Notes: a model not told the origin generated them from the sequence alone. Counted from the stretch's first letter, positions 47,545 through 56,943 are shown. The stretch is 64,000 nucleotides of DNA from Actinomycetales bacterium (GCA_016125355.1 WGLX01000037.1:1-64000); one strand, 5' to 3'. Translations and numbers: made by a program.

Positions 47545-48210
47545 CTACGCGCCAGCAGCGTCCGACCCGTCGAGGATGTGCGGCACGATCCCTCGCAGGC
47601 GGTCGAGGCCCAAGGCGCCCGGTCGGACGATACGGGTGACCGTCCCGGTCACGTCGACGATCGTGCTGGCCAGACCGGGATCGGGCCCCAGATCCCCCGC
47701 GTCGAGGGCGAGGGCGGCGGCCTCCCCCATCTGGACGAGGGCGTCGTCGACGTCCACCGGCGCGGGGAGCCCCCTCTGGTTGGCCGTCGTCACCGCGAGC
47801 GGGCCGCTGCGAGCCAGCAGGGCGAGCAGCACCGGGTGCAGGGGCATCCGCACCGCCAGCGGCACCTCTCGGGGCAGGTCCCACGCGAGCGTGGGCTGGG
47901 GGCTGAGGAGCAGCGTGAGCGGTCCGGGCCAGAAGGCCTCCATGAGCGCGTGCGCGTCGTCGGGGATGCGGGCGGCGATGCCCGGAACGGTGCTGCGGGC
48001 ACCCACCATCACCGGGATGGGGGCACTGTCCGCGTAGCCCTTCGCCTCGCGCAGCGCGGCGATCCCCCGCGGGGAGAACGCGTCCGTCGCGAGGGCGTAG
48101 ACCGACTCCGTCGGAACGACCACGAGATCACCACGGCGAACCGCCGCGAGGGCCGCCGCGACGGCCCGCTCGCGGACCGCGCCGTCCGCGCAGGGGATCC
48201 GCTGGGTCAC
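47545..48210 (-). CDS. L-threonylcarbamoyladenylate synthase (Sua5/YciO/YrdC)
   Basis: Makes threonylcarbamoyl-AMP for the t6A37 tRNA modification. It is 221 residues of the YrdC fold with VVPTESVYALATDAF, AKGYADSAPIPVMVG, FWPGPLTLLL and VAVRMPLHPV-like LAVRMPLHPV. The C-terminal Sua5 domain is absent, so this is the short TsaC-like form. Its ATG overlaps the prmC stop (ATGA), giving the common prfA-prmC-sua5 translation cluster. Confidence 0.92.
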   Translation of the reverse strand: MTQRIPCADGAVRERAVAAALAAVRRGDLVVVPTESVYALATDAFSPRGIAALREAKGYADSAPIPVMVGARSTVPGIAARIPDDAHALMEAFWPGPLTLLLSPQPTLAWDLPREVPLAVRMPLHPVLLALLARSGPLAVTTANQRGLPAPVDVDDALVQMGEAAALALDAGDLGPDPGLASTIVDVTGTVTRIVRPGALGLDRLRGIVPHILDGSDAAGA

Positions 48211-49211
48211 GAAGGAGAGTCTCCCGCGCGGCGGGCCAGGGTGAAGCGCGGCAGGCCGTTCAGGTCGATCCGGTCCTGCACGTCGCGGAACACCGGCGAC
48301 CCCTCAGGCAGCCCCGTGCGTGCGGCCAGCGCGCCGTCGGCCCGCATGGCCCGCGCCGCGCCGGGCACCCCGGCCTCGCCCGCCGACTGGCCCTGGACGT
48401 CCGCATGCTCGACGACGACAAGGCCTCCCGGCCGCAGCAGGACGGCCGCGGCCCGCAGGACCCCCCGGACCACGTCGAGACCGTCCTCGCCCCCGAAGAG
48501 GGCGAGCTTGGGCTCGTGGTCCCGGACCTCCGGCTCGCGTGGCTCCATGTACAGCGGGATGTAGGGCGGGTTGGTGGCGACCACCGCGACCGTGCCGGCC
48601 AGCCGGGCGAGGGGCTCGCCGAGGTCGGCGACGGTCGTGGCGTCGTGGTGCAGCACCTCGACACGCGAGCCCCGTGAGACGAGCCTCTCCTCGTACGTCC
48701 CCACGTTGTCCCGGGTCCACGTGATGGCGTCGTCGGACAGCTCGACGGCGTGGACGCGCGCACCATCGACCTCCGTCCCCAAGGCGATCGCGATGGCACC
48801 ACTGCCGGCGCACAGGTCGACGGCGATCCGCTCCCCCACGGGACGGCTGGCGAGCTCCCGGATCGCGGCCTCGGCGACGAGCTCCGTCTCGGGCCGCGGG
48901 ATGAACACGCCCGGACCGACGGCCAGCTCGAGGTAGCGGAAGGGTGCGGTTCCGAGAAGGTGCTGAAGCGGCACCCGGCTCAGCCGCCGGGTGAGCAGCT
49001 GCTCGATCCGGACCTTCTGCTCATCGCTCACGGAATCCTGCAGGAACAGCCGGCTGCGGGTCGTGCCGAGCGCGAAGGCCACGATCTCGGCCGCATCGAC
49101 GGCCGGCGAGGGCACCCCCACGGCTCCGAGGCGCCGCTCGGCGTCGAAGAGCACGTCGCGCACGGAGACGCGTCCCCCCGTGGTGTGGTCCTCGGTCCAG
49201 TCGAGCGTCAT
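48207..49211 (-). CDS. prmC: Release factor glutamine methyltransferase
   Basis: Methylates the Gln of the GGQ motif in RF1 (encoded by the preceding gene) and RF2. It is 334 residues: an N-terminal helical domain (with [15 protein letters not shown]) and a Rossmann methyltransferase domain with [16 protein letters not shown] and the substrate motif VATNPPYIP. It is about 40-50 residues longer than typical, mostly at the two ends and in the region around residues 270-300. The ATG overlaps the prfA stop by four bases. Confidence 0.93.
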   Translation of the reverse strand: MTLDWTEDHTTGGRVSVRDVLFDAERRLGAVGVPSPAVDAAEIVAFALGTTRSRLFLQDSVSDEQKVRIEQLLTRRLSRVPLQHLLGTAPFRYLELAVGPGVFIPRPETELVAEAAIRELASRPVGERIAVDLCAGSGAIAIALGTEVDGARVHAVELSDDAITWTRDNVGTYEERLVSRGSRVEVLHHDATTVADLGEPLARLAGTVAVVATNPPYIPLYMEPREPEVRDHEPKLALFGGEDGLDVVRGVLRAAAVLLRPGGLVVVEHADVQGQSAGEAGVPGAARAMRADGALAARTGLPEGSPVFRDVQDRIDLNGLPRFTLARRAGDSPS

Positions 49212-50281
49212 CCTGCGGACTCGCTCAGGCGGGACTCCTGGTCGGCGGCGACGCAGGCCTGGATGACGTCGTCGAGGTCACCGTCGAGCACCTGATCGAG
49301 GTTGTAGGCCTTGAAGCCGACCCGATGATCGCTGATCCGGTTCTCGGGGAAGTTGTACGTGCGGATCCGCTCGCTCCGGTCGACCGTCCGCACCTGGGAG
49401 CGGCGGGCGTCCGACGCCTCCTTGGCAGCCTCCTCCTCGGCGATCGCAAGGAGGCGGGCACGGAGGATCCGGAGAGCGGACTCCTTGTTCTGCAGCTGGC
49501 TCTTCTCGTTCTGACAGGACACCACGACTCCGGTGGGCACGTGCGTGATGCGCACGGCGGAGTCCGTGGTGTTGACGCTCTGGCCCCCCGGGCCCGAGGA
49601 ACGGTAGACGTCGATGCGCAGGTCGTTCGGGTCGATGACGACGTCGACCTCCTCGGCTTCGGGGAGGACGAGCACGCCCGCCGCCGAGGTATGGATGCGG
49701 CCCTGGGACTCCGTCACCGGGACGCGCTGCACGCGGTGGACCCCACCCTCGAACTTCAGCAGGGCGAAGGGCGCGGTTCCCGGCTCCGGCACCCCCTTGG
49801 CCTTCACCGCGATGGAGATGTCCTTGTAGCCGCCTAGGTCCGACTCGACGGCATCGATGACCTGGGCGTTCCAGCCGCGCCGCTCGGCATAGCGCATGTA
49901 CATGCGGGAGAGGTCGCCGGCGAACAGGGCGGACTCCTCGCCGCCCTCCCCGGCCTTGATCTCGAGGATGACGTCCTTGTCGTCCATGGGGTCGCGCGGC
50001 AGCAGCAGCGTGGTGAGACGCTCCGCGGCGACCTCGATCCGGGCCTCCTGCTCGGTCACCTCGTCCGCGAAGGCGGGATCAGCCTCCGCGAGCTCCCGGG
50101 CCGCAGCGAGGTCGTCCGTGGCGGCCAGCCACTCGCGGTACGACGCGACGATCGGGCCGAGCTCGGCGAAGCGGCGTCCGAGCTTGCGAGCGCGGGCCTG
50201 GTCGCTGTGCACGGCCGGATCGGCCAGCTGCGACTCGACGTCGGCGTACTCATTGACGAGCTCGACGCAGGACTCGAACAT
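49208..50281 (-). CDS. prfA: Peptide chain release factor 1
   Basis: Reads UAA and UAG stop codons and releases the peptide. It is 357 residues. The GGQ loop is [19 protein letters not shown], and the anticodon-like PxT region lies in the central domain, where [19 protein letters not shown] is diagnostic. [18 protein letters not shown] is also typical. It is followed by prmC with overlap, and preceded by a large inverted repeat after rpmE. Confidence 0.96.
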   Translation of the reverse strand: MFESCVELVNEYADVESQLADPAVHSDQARARKLGRRFAELGPIVASYREWLAATDDLAAARELAEADPAFADEVTEQEARIEVAAERLTTLLLPRDPMDDKDVILEIKAGEGGEESALFAGDLSRMYMRYAERRGWNAQVIDAVESDLGGYKDISIAVKAKGVPEPGTAPFALLKFEGGVHRVQRVPVTESQGRIHTSAAGVLVLPEAEEVDVVIDPNDLRIDVYRSSGPGGQSVNTTDSAVRITHVPTGVVVSCQNEKSQLQNKESALRILRARLLAIAEEEAAKEASDARRSQVRTVDRSERIRTYNFPENRISDHRVGFKAYNLDQVLDGDLDDVIQACVAADQESRLSESAG

Positions 50282-50316
50282 CAGCCTTCCTCAGTCGGAA
50301 CGACGTGCAGACGAAA

Positions 50317-50392
50317 CATCCCGGGCGCCGACCTGGGGCCGGCCGCGCGACGGGGGAGACACGCGGCCGACCCCGGGCCGGCGCCCGGGATG
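50317..50392. terminator. Large inverted repeat between rpmE and prfA
   Basis: A 76-base hairpin. The outer 14-bp arms are perfect (50317-50330 and 50379-50392), and the inner arms (50333-50347 and 50362-50376) pair with two mismatches around a 14-base loop. It starts six bases past the rpmE stop. On the minus strand it is followed by only a short TTT, so it may be a terminator, an attenuator before prfA, or an RNA-processing/stability element. Confidence 0.6.
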
Positions 50393-50397
50393 GGAAG

Positions 50398-50610
50398 CTA
50401 CTTGTCCTTCTTGCCGTACCGGCTCTCGAACCGGGCGACGCGGCCGCCGGTGTCGAGGATCTTCTGCTTGCCGGTGTAGAAGGGGTGGCACTGCGAGCAG
50501 ACCTCGACGTGGATCACGCCGTTCTTCGCAGTGCTCCGGGTGACGAACGAGTTCCCGCAGCTGCAGGTGACGGTGGTCTCACCGTACGCGGGATGGATGT
50601 CGGCCTTCAT
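50398..50610 (-). CDS. rpmE: 50S ribosomal protein L31, zinc-binding type
   Basis: Large-subunit protein L31, 70 residues. The four zinc cysteines are present as CSC (16,18) and CSQC (38,41), so this is the C+ form rather than the zinc-independent paralogue. The opening [14 protein letters not shown] and the segment [17 protein letters not shown] are family-typical. GAGAGGAAA lies before the ATG. A CATACT box in the rho-rpmE gap could drive it separately. Confidence 0.97.
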   Translation of the reverse strand: MKADIHPAYGETTVTCSCGNSFVTRSTAKNGVIHVEVCSQCHPFYTGKQKILDTGGRVARFESRYGKKDK

Positions 50611-50691
50611 GGTTTCCTCTCATGGCACCGGGTCGACCGCCAGGTGCGGCCGTGAACCGGAGCCCGGCAAGTATGCCACTCCCCCATGGTT

Positions 50692-50710
50692 CGGGAGAAA
50701 TCGGCTCCCG
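50692..50710. terminator. Short hairpin after rho
   Basis: CGGGAG and CTCCCG with a 7-base loop, about 20 bp past the rho stop, with a short T-rich part of the loop but no T tail. It may mark the 3' end of the rho message. Evidence is weak. Confidence 0.3.
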
Positions 50711-50729
50711 GACGTCGTTCCCCTCAGGG

Positions 50730-52472
50730 TCAGTCGTCGTCGCGGGAGCCGTTGACGGCCGGAGTGGTCTGCTTGACCTGGAGCAGGAACTCGTTGTTGC
50801 TCTGGGTCTCGCGGAGCTTGTTCAGCAGCAACTCGATCGACTGCTGCTGGTCGAGGGCGTGGAGGACCCGGCGCAGCTTCCAGACGATCTTGAGCTCCTC
50901 GTTCGACATGAGCAGCTCCTCCTTGCGGGTTCCGGACGCGTCGACGTCCACCGCCGGGAAGATGCGCTTGTCAGCGAGTCGCCGGTCGAGCTTGAGCTCC
51001 ATGTTCCCGGTGCCCTTGAACTCCTCGAAGATGACCTCGTCCATGCGCGATCCGGTCTCGACGAGAGCGGTCGCGAGGATCGTGAGCGAGCCACCGTGCT
51101 CGATGTTGCGGGCCGCACCGAAGAACTTCTTCGGCGGGTAGAGGGCCGTGGAGTCGACGCCGCCCGACAGGATGCGGCCGGAGGCCGGTGCCGCCAGGTT
51201 GTAGGCGCGCCCGAGGCGGGTCATGGAGTCGAGCAGGACGACGACATCGTGGCCGAGCTCGACGAGGCGCTTGGCCCGCTCGATCGACAGCTCCGCGATG
51301 ATCGTGTGGTCCTCGGCGGGCCGGTCGAAGGTCGAGGCGATGACCTCACCCTTCACCGACCGCTGCATGTCGGTGACCTCCTCGGGGCGCTCGTCCACGA
51401 GGACGACCATGAGGTGCACCTCGGGATTGTTCGTCGTGATCGCGTTGGCGATGGCCTGAAGCACCATGGTCTTGCCGGCCTTCGGCGGAGACACGATCAG
51501 GCCGCGCTGGCCCTTGCCGATCGGCGCCACCAGGTCGATGACGCGGGTGGTGAGGTTCGCCGGCACGGTCTCCAGGCGGAGGCGGTCCTGCGGGTAGAGC
51601 GGGGTGAGCTTGGAGAACTCCTTGCGGTCGCGAGCGGCCTCCAGGGTGCCGCCGTTGACGGTGTCGATCCGCACCAGCGGGGTGAACTTCTCCTTGCGCT
51701 CACCCTCCTTCGGCTGCTTCGTGGCGCCGGTGATGGCGTCGCCCTTGCGCAGTCCGTTCTTGCGGACCATCGACAAGGAGACGTACACGTCGTTCGGGCC
51801 CGGCAGGTAGCCGCTGGTCCGCACGAAGGCGTAGTTGTCCATGACGTCGAGGATGCCCGCGACCGGGACGACGACGTCGTCCTCGCCGATCTCCACGTCG
51901 ACGTCGCTGTACTGGCCGCCCCGCTGGCGGTCGCGACGGTCGCGGAAGCGATCCCGGCCCCGGCGGCGCCGGCTGCGGCTTCCGCCGCCCTCCTCGCCGT
52001 CACGGTCGCGGTCCCGGTTCTGGTCGCGGTCCCGGTTCTGGTCCCGGTTCTGGTCGCGGTTCTGGTTCTGGTCGCGGTCGCGGTTCTGGTTGCGGTCGCC
52101 GCGGTCTCGGCTCTGGTCGCGGTCCCGGTTCTGGCTCCGGTCGGCGGTGTCGCCGCCGGCGCTGGCCGACTCCCCGGCCGCGGTGTCACCACCCTTGGCT
52201 GCCTCAGCCGGAGCCTGCTCGCGGCGGGCGGACCGGCGGGCACGGGGTGCCGACTCCTCCGACCTCTCGGTCGCGGGCGCCGACTCGGCGCCCTGCGGTC
52301 GGGCCGGCGGACGCTGGCGGTCACGGATCGCCGCGACCAGGTCTGCCTTCTTCATGCTGCTCGCGCCGGAGATGCCCATCTGCTGGGCCAACTGCTTGAG
52401 CTCGGGCAGGAGCATCCCGGACAGGCCTGAGGCCTTGGTCGACGTGGACTCCTGCACTTGTGCTTCTGTCAC
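50730..52472 (-). CDS. rho: Transcription termination factor Rho with Arg/Asn/Asp-rich insert
   Basis: The hexameric RNA helicase that terminates transcription, 580 residues. The order is a Rho_N (SAP-like) helical domain (about 15-55, LPELKQLAQQMGI), a low-complexity insert (about 60-190), the RNA-binding cold-shock domain (DVMDNYAFVRTSGYLPGPNDV) and the RecA motor with Walker A SPPKAGKTMV, the Q-loop and arginine finger region. The insert contains about 45 residues of Asn/Arg/Asp/Gln repeats (near 111-155) followed by Arg-rich sequence. Actinobacterial Rhos commonly carry such disordered RNA-binding inserts. The start is GTG after AAAGGA. A long leader precedes it. Confidence 0.96.
   Translation of the reverse strand: MTEAQVQESTSTKASGLSGMLLPELKQLAQQMGISGASSMKKADLVAAIRDRQRPPARPQGAESAPATERSEESAPRARRSARREQAPAEAAKGGDTAAGESASAGGDTADRSQNRDRDQSRDRGDRNQNRDRDQNQNRDQNRDQNRDRDQNRDRDRDGEEGGGSRSRRRRGRDRFRDRRDRQRGGQYSDVDVEIGEDDVVVPVAGILDVMDNYAFVRTSGYLPGPNDVYVSLSMVRKNGLRKGDAITGATKQPKEGERKEKFTPLVRIDTVNGGTLEAARDRKEFSKLTPLYPQDRLRLETVPANLTTRVIDLVAPIGKGQRGLIVSPPKAGKTMVLQAIANAITTNNPEVHLMVVLVDERPEEVTDMQRSVKGEVIASTFDRPAEDHTIIAELSIERAKRLVELGHDVVVLLDSMTRLGRAYNLAAPASGRILSGGVDSTALYPPKKFFGAARNIEHGGSLTILATALVETGSRMDEVIFEEFKGTGNMELKLDRRLADKRIFPAVDVDASGTRKEELLMSNEELKIVWKLRRVLHALDQQQSIELLLNKLRETQSNNEFLLQVKQTTPAVNGSRDDD
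52008..52140 (-). repeat. Low-complexity tandem repeats inside rho
   Basis: Degenerate units of 6-12 bp (CGGTTCTGGTCG-like on the plus strand) coding for Asn-Arg-Asp and Gln-Asn-Arg motifs in the disordered insert of Rho. The region is prone to slippage, so its length is likely to differ between strains. Confidence 0.75.
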
Positions 52473-52491
52473 TCGGATTCCTTTGGACTGT

Positions 52492-52506
52492 CCTCGCGTC
52501 GCGAGG
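52492..52506. promoter_or_regulatory. Hairpin next to the rho ribosome site
   Basis: CCTCGCG and CGCGAGG around a single base (effective five-base loop) lie just upstream of the AAAGGA of rho. A stem here could affect ribosome access. Confidence 0.35.
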
Positions 52507-52520
52507 AGAGATTGCGCCCG

Positions 52521-52568
52521 TCATCCGAACGGGGCTTTCACCCGCCGGCGTGTGTCGTCGTACGACAT
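52521..52568 (-). CDS. Possible 15-codon leader ORF of rho
   Basis: ATG to TGA on the minus strand within the rho leader, coding MSYDDTRRRVKAPFG, 48 bases upstream of the rho start. The upstream sequence GGTGG is only a weak ribosome site. E. coli has a rho leader peptide gene, but no homology is claimed. It may be chance. Confidence 0.2.
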   Translation of the reverse strand: MSYDDTRRRVKAPFG

Positions 52569-52682
52569 CCACCACTGACCACGGGTGCTTCCGGATCGAT
52601 CTGTCGAGGATCTCAGTCGCGTGGCACGGCTGCGCTGGGGACTGTCACCGTCGGCTCTTACGGCCGATCCCGGAATGAGAGG

Positions 52683-52688
52683 AGCATA
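52683..52688 (-). promoter_or_regulatory. Candidate extended -10 (TGT-TATGCT) for rho
   Basis: On the minus strand TATGCT preceded by TGT lies about 210 bases upstream of the rho start, just past the thrB stop. It implies a leader of about 200 bases, in line with autoregulation of rho in other bacteria. No -35 is evident. Confidence 0.4.
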
Positions 52689-52695
52689 ACACCCG

Positions 52696-53622
52696 TCACC
52701 CCTCGGCCAGCGGAACGGGCACCTCCCGCGCCCCCTCCACGGAGACGTCGACCATCCGCACGATCCAGGACTCTCCGGCGACTCCGGACATCGTGGGCAG
52801 GGTCGAGGCGTCCGCGAACGCGAGCACCGTGGGTCCGGCACCAGAGATCACGGCGGGGATGCCCGCGTCGCGCAACTGACGGACGAGAGCAACCGAGTCC
52901 GGGTACGCGGCCGCGCGCCGCTGCTGGTGCAGGCGATCCTCCGTCGCCGCCATGAGCCGGGCAGGCTCGCGGGTCATCGCATGCACCAGCAATGCGGCGC
53001 GCGCCACGTTGCTGGATGCGTCCGCGAAGGGCACGGAGTCCGGGAGCATCTCCCGTGCCTGCGCCGTCTTGAGCTCTTGGGGTGGCACCAGGACGACCGG
53101 GTGCACGTCGGCGTGCACCGGCATGCCGACCACGTCCGCCCGACCGTCCTGCTCGAGCCACGCGACCGTGAAACCGCCGTGCAGTGCGGCGGCAAGGTTG
53201 TCCGGGTGCGGCTCCTGCTCGAGGGCGAGCTGGAGCACGTCGGCGTCGGTCATCCGATCGCGTCCGTCGACGACCATGGCGCGGGCCAGCACGATCCCTC
53301 CGACGATCGCGGCGGCCGACGACCCGAGCCCGCGACCGTGCGGGATGGTGTTGCCGCAGCGCAGGATGAACCCCGGAACCTCGACCCCGAGCCACGCGAA
53401 GGCCCGCCTCATCGACTGCACGACCAGATGGGACTCATCGCGCGGGAGGGTGTCCGCCCCTTCCCCGGCGATCTCGATGAGCACCCCCTCATCGTCGGTC
53501 ACCATGGCAATGAGCTCGTCGTACACGGCGAGCGCCAGACCGGCCGAGTCGAATGCGGGACCGAGGTTCGCACTCGTCGCCGGAACCACGACGCGCACCG
53601 CGTCCCTGCGCAGCTCGACCAC
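52696..53622 (-). CDS. thrB: Homoserine kinase
   Basis: Phosphorylates homoserine, the penultimate step to threonine. It is 308 residues of the GHMP kinase family. The N-terminal VVVPATSANLGPAFDSAGLAL and the phosphate loop IPHGRGLGSSAAAIVGG are diagnostic, and VISGAGPTVLAF is the third GHMP motif. The start is the GTG at 53622, two bases past the thrC stop; the longer frame overlaps thrC and is not family-like. It is last of the hom-thrC-thrB operon. Confidence 0.95.
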   Translation of the reverse strand: MVELRRDAVRVVVPATSANLGPAFDSAGLALAVYDELIAMVTDDEGVLIEIAGEGADTLPRDESHLVVQSMRRAFAWLGVEVPGFILRCGNTIPHGRGLGSSAAAIVGGIVLARAMVVDGRDRMTDADVLQLALEQEPHPDNLAAALHGGFTVAWLEQDGRADVVGMPVHADVHPVVLVPPQELKTAQAREMLPDSVPFADASSNVARAALLVHAMTREPARLMAATEDRLHQQRRAAAYPDSVALVRQLRDAGIPAVISGAGPTVLAFADASTLPTMSGVAGESWIVRMVDVSVEGAREVPVPLAEG

Positions 53623-53624
53623 GG

Positions 53625-54683
53625 CTACGCCAGTCCGAGGGCGCCCGCGACCGCACCGGCGTCCACGGGCAGCACGGTGGGCTCGTGCGCACCCTCGAGG
53701 GCCCACTGCGTGTCCTTGAGGCCATTGCCGGTCAGGGTGCAGACGACCGTCTGCCCGGAGTCGAGCTGGCCGGCCGCATGCATCTTGAGCAGCCCGGCCA
53801 CGCTCGCGGCGCTGGCAGGCTCGCAGAAGAGCGCCTCCTCCGCGGCCACGAGGTAGTAGGCGGCGAGGATCTCCTCGTCGGTCACGGCGTCGATGCGTCC
53901 AGCAGACTCGTCCCGAGCGGCGACGGCGCTGGTCCACGACGCCGGGTTGCCGATCCGGATGGCGGTGGCGATGGTCTCCGGCGCCAGCACGGGCTCCCCG
54001 GACACCAGCGGTGCGGCACCGGCCGCTTGGAAACCCCACATGCGGGGCCGACGCGAGGACACGCCCGCGTCCGCATACTCGACGTAGCCCTTCCAGTACG
54101 CCGTGATGTTGCCGGCGTTGCCGACGGGCAGGCAGTGGATGTCGGGCGCAGCGCCGAGCTGGTCGACGATCTCGAAGGCGGCCGTCTTCTGGCCCTCGAT
54201 GCGAGCCGGATTCACGCTGTTGACGAGCTCGACCGGGTGGTCCACGGCCAGCTTGCGGGCGAGTTCGAGGCAGTCGTCGAAATTGCCGTCGATCTGGATG
54301 AGCTTGGCACCGTGCACGATGGCCTGGGCCAGCTTGCCCATGGCGATCTTCCCCTGAGGCACCAGGACAGCACAGGTCATCCCGGCCTTGGCGGCATAGG
54401 CCGCCGCACTCGCCGAGGTGTTGCCCGTGGATGCGCAGATGACGGCCTTGGCGCCGTCCTCAGCCGCCTTCGAGATCGCCATCGTCATGCCGCGGTCCTT
54501 GAAGGAGCCGGTCGGATTGGCGCCGTCGTACTTGAGCCAGACCTCGCAGCCGGTCCGCTCGCTGAGCGTGCACGCGTAGACGAGCGGGGTGCCCCCCTCA
54601 CGCAGGCTGACGACCGGAGTGGCGTCGGACACCGGCAGGCGGTCCCGGTACTCCTCGATCAGCCCCCGCCACACGTGCGCCAT
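53625..54683 (-). CDS. thrC: Threonine synthase
   Basis: Converts O-phosphohomoserine to threonine (PLP fold type II). It is 352 residues of the short actinobacterial form. The PLP lysine is in [18 protein letters not shown], the cofactor-phosphate loop is [14 protein letters not shown], and [16 protein letters not shown] is conserved. It begins two bases after hom and ends two bases before thrB. Confidence 0.96.
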   Translation of the reverse strand: MAHVWRGLIEEYRDRLPVSDATPVVSLREGGTPLVYACTLSERTGCEVWLKYDGANPTGSFKDRGMTMAISKAAEDGAKAVICASTGNTSASAAAYAAKAGMTCAVLVPQGKIAMGKLAQAIVHGAKLIQIDGNFDDCLELARKLAVDHPVELVNSVNPARIEGQKTAAFEIVDQLGAAPDIHCLPVGNAGNITAYWKGYVEYADAGVSSRRPRMWGFQAAGAAPLVSGEPVLAPETIATAIRIGNPASWTSAVAARDESAGRIDAVTDEEILAAYYLVAAEEALFCEPASAASVAGLLKMHAAGQLDSGQTVVCTLTGNGLKDTQWALEGAHEPTVLPVDAGAVAGALGLA

Positions 54684-54685
54684 CT

Positions 54686-55987
54686 CTACTCCCCTGCCTC
54701 GCCCTCGACGCGCATGACGCCGAGGACCTGTCGAACGGTGTCGAGCTCCTTGAGCTGCTGGACGGTGCGCTGCAGGTCGGCGTCCGTGGCCAGGTGCGTC
54801 CGCACCACGAGGGAGGCCTCGTCGCCGTGCCCGTCCTGTCGCACCACCTGGATGCTCACGTCGTTGTCGGAGAAGGCGGTGGCGATGCTGGCGAGAACGC
54901 CCGGCTTGTCGGCGACCGCGAGGTTGACGTAATAGCGCGTGATGGCGTCGCCGACGGGCAGCACCGGCAGGTTGGAGTACGTGCTCTCGCCGGGGCCGCG
55001 GCCGCCGGACACCCGGTTGCGGGCCGCCGTGACGAGGTCGCCCAGGACCGCGCTCGCGGTCGGGTCACCGCCGGCGCCTCGGCCGTAGAACATGACCTCC
55101 CCGGCCGACTCCGCCTCGACGAAGACCGCGTTGAACGCGCCGCGCACCGAGGCGAGCGGATGATCCCGCGGCAGCATCGCGGGGTGGACGCGGACGATCA
55201 CGCCGCGGTCGTTGCGCTCCGCCACCGCGAGGAGCTTGATGACGAACCCCATCTGCTGGGCGGCCCGGATGTCGTCGGCCGTGACGTGCGAGATCCCCTC
55301 GCAGTGGACGTCGTCGAGGGTTACCCGGGTGTGGAAGGCGAGCTCCGCGAGGATGGCCGCCTTGGCGGCGGCGTCGAAACCCTCCACGTCGGCGGTCGGG
55401 TCCGCCTCCGCGTATCCGAGCGCCTGCGCGTCGGCCAGGACCTGCGCGTAGTCGGCACCCTCCTCGTCCATGCGGGTGAGGATGTAGTTGGTGGTGCCAT
55501 TGACGATGCCGAGCACCGCGGTGACCTTGTCGCCCGCGAGGGACTCCCTCAGCGGACGGAGCAGCGGGATGGCCCCGGCCACGGCGGCCTCGAAGTAGAG
55601 GTCGACGCCATAGCGGGCCGCGGCCTCGTACAGCGTGGCGCCGTCGGCGGCGAGGAGCGCCTTGTTGGCCGTGACGACACTGGACCCGGCGGCCATGGCC
55701 GAGAGGATGAGCGTGCGGGCCGGCTCGATGCCCCCGATCAACTCGACGACGATGTCCGCCCCGCTGGCGGCCGCCGAGGCGGCGTCTGCGGTCAGCAGCT
55801 CGGCCGGCACCCCGGGACGCGCTCGGTCGACATCCCGCACGGCGACCGACTGGAGGTGCACGGGCGCACCGACCCGCTCCTCGATGTCGCGCGCGTTACC
55901 GAGCAGCAGGCGGGCGACGGAGGAGCCGACGGTGCCGCCACCGAGCAGTACGACGGTCAGCGGGCGTTCGAGGGCGGAGCTGGACAC
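54686..55987 (-). CDS. hom: Homoserine dehydrogenase with ACT domain
   Basis: Reduces aspartate semialdehyde to homoserine. It is 433 residues. The NAD(P) loop is [17 protein letters not shown], the catalytic region contains [14 protein letters not shown] and [24 protein letters not shown]-type sequence ([17 protein letters not shown]), and the C-terminal 80 residues form an ACT domain for threonine feedback. It is monofunctional, with no aspartokinase part. The GTG start has GAGAGG upstream. It is first gene of the threonine operon and divergent from aqpZ. Confidence 0.96.
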   Translation of the reverse strand: MSSSALERPLTVVLLGGGTVGSSVARLLLGNARDIEERVGAPVHLQSVAVRDVDRARPGVPAELLTADAASAAASGADIVVELIGGIEPARTLILSAMAAGSSVVTANKALLAADGATLYEAAARYGVDLYFEAAVAGAIPLLRPLRESLAGDKVTAVLGIVNGTTNYILTRMDEEGADYAQVLADAQALGYAEADPTADVEGFDAAAKAAILAELAFHTRVTLDDVHCEGISHVTADDIRAAQQMGFVIKLLAVAERNDRGVIVRVHPAMLPRDHPLASVRGAFNAVFVEAESAGEVMFYGRGAGGDPTASAVLGDLVTAARNRVSGGRGPGESTYSNLPVLPVGDAITRYYVNLAVADKPGVLASIATAFSDNDVSIQVVRQDGHGDEASLVVRTHLATDADLQRTVQQLKELDTVRQVLGVMRVEGEAGE

Positions 55988-56038
55988 GGGAGAAGCCTCT
56001 CAGGTGCTCCCGTGGAGTCGCCAACCGGTGGCGCGCCT

Positions 56039-56050
56039 CCGAAGCTTCGG
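56039..56050. promoter_or_regulatory. CCGAAGCTTCGG palindrome between hom and aqpZ
   Basis: A perfect 12-bp palindrome in the 130-bp divergent region, about 50 bp from the hom start and 68 bp from aqpZ. It could be an operator for either gene, or chance. Confidence 0.3.
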
Positions 56051-56117
56051 CGGCCCGAGGCACCACGATGTGACCCAGACCACGTCGCGAGAGGGTCTCG
56101 CAGGGTCAGGAGGAGCG

Positions 56118-56864
56118 ATGAACAGCACCGCCCGAAAGCTGCTGGCCGAACTGGTCGGCACCTTCCTGCTTGTGTTCCTGGCGGTAGGTGCCGCCGTGTT
56201 CGGCATTTCCGCCAAGGTCGGAGCGGACGGCAACGGCCCCGGCAACGGCGTCGTTGGCGTGGCGCTGGCGTTCGGCCTCGTCCTGCTGGGCATCGCCTAC
56301 GCGTTCGGGCCGGTCTCGGGCGCGCACGTGAACCCGGCGGTCACGCTCGGCATGCTGCTCGGCCGGCGCATGCCCACCAACGAGGCGGTCGGCTACTGGA
56401 TCGCCCAGTTCCTCGGCGGCATCCTCGGCGGCTTCGTCCTGTGGCTGTTCGTCAACTCGTTCGGCGTCACCGACTACACCGGCGCCCTGGGCACGAACGC
56501 CTACGACAACGGCGCCATCAACATGGGCGGCGCATTCGTCCTCGAGGTTCTCCTCACCGGCGCGTTCGTCCTCGTCCTCCTGCTCGTGACGGAGCGGGTC
56601 GCGGCACCGGGCTTCGCCGGTATCGCCATCGGCCTGACGCTCACGCTGGTCCACCTCGTCGGCATCCCGCTCGACGGCACGTCCGTGAACCCGGCCCGCT
56701 CCTTCGGCCCGGCCCTGTTCGCCGGCGGAGACGCTCTTGGCCAGGTGTGGCTGTTCATCGTGGCGCCGCTCGTGGGCTCGGTGGTGGCCGTCATTGTCTG
56801 GCGCCTGACGCGCTCGTCGGTCGAGGAGCCGGAGCCGCTGGTCGCGGGTTCCGAGCGCGAGTAA
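56118..56864 (+). CDS. aqpZ: Aquaporin Z-type water channel
   Basis: A 248-residue MIP-family channel with six helices and two re-entrant loops, each with an intact NPA motif (GAHVNPAVT and TSVNPARS). The His, Thr and Arg of the water-selective filter are present in LVHLVGIPLDGTSVNPAR, which matches E. coli AqpZ closely, so water rather than glycerol is the expected substrate. A strong GGAGGAGCG ribosome site precedes the ATG at 56118; the open frame upstream is a shadow of hom. It interrupts the hom-lysA adjacency seen in other actinobacteria and may be a later insertion. Confidence 0.93.
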   Translation: MNSTARKLLAELVGTFLLVFLAVGAAVFGISAKVGADGNGPGNGVVGVALAFGLVLLGIAYAFGPVSGAHVNPAVTLGMLLGRRMPTNEAVGYWIAQFLGGILGGFVLWLFVNSFGVTDYTGALGTNAYDNGAINMGGAFVLEVLLTGAFVLVLLLVTERVAAPGFAGIAIGLTLTLVHLVGIPLDGTSVNPARSFGPALFAGGDALGQVWLFIVAPLVGSVVAVIVWRLTRSSVEEPEPLVAGSERE

Positions 56865-56873
56865 CCCTCTCCG

Positions 56874-56934
56874 CGAAATCCCACGCTCGGCGTCACACAG
56901 GAGGCCCTGTTGTGACGCCGAGCGTGGGATTTCG
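56874..56934. terminator. Perfect 24-bp inverted repeat between aqpZ and lysA
   Basis: Arms 56874-56897 and 56911-56934 are perfectly complementary, and the 13-base loop can add four more pairs (CAGG/CCTG). It lies exactly between two convergent genes, 9 bp from each stop, so a bidirectional terminator is the simplest reading, although neither side has a T-run. It could equally be a repetitive extragenic palindrome. Confidence 0.7.
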
Positions 56935-56943
56935 GCGTTGTGA

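Noticed and set aside
47880-47900. Small palindrome resembling the aqpZ-lysA hairpin core
   Set aside because: It lies within sua5 coding sequence and shares only a few bases with the larger repeat.
52008-52140. CRISPR-like tandem repeats
   Set aside because: The units are short, contiguous and in frame within rho, with no spacers.
53623-54039. N-terminal extension of thrB
   Set aside because: Lies inside thrC and does not resemble homoserine kinase.
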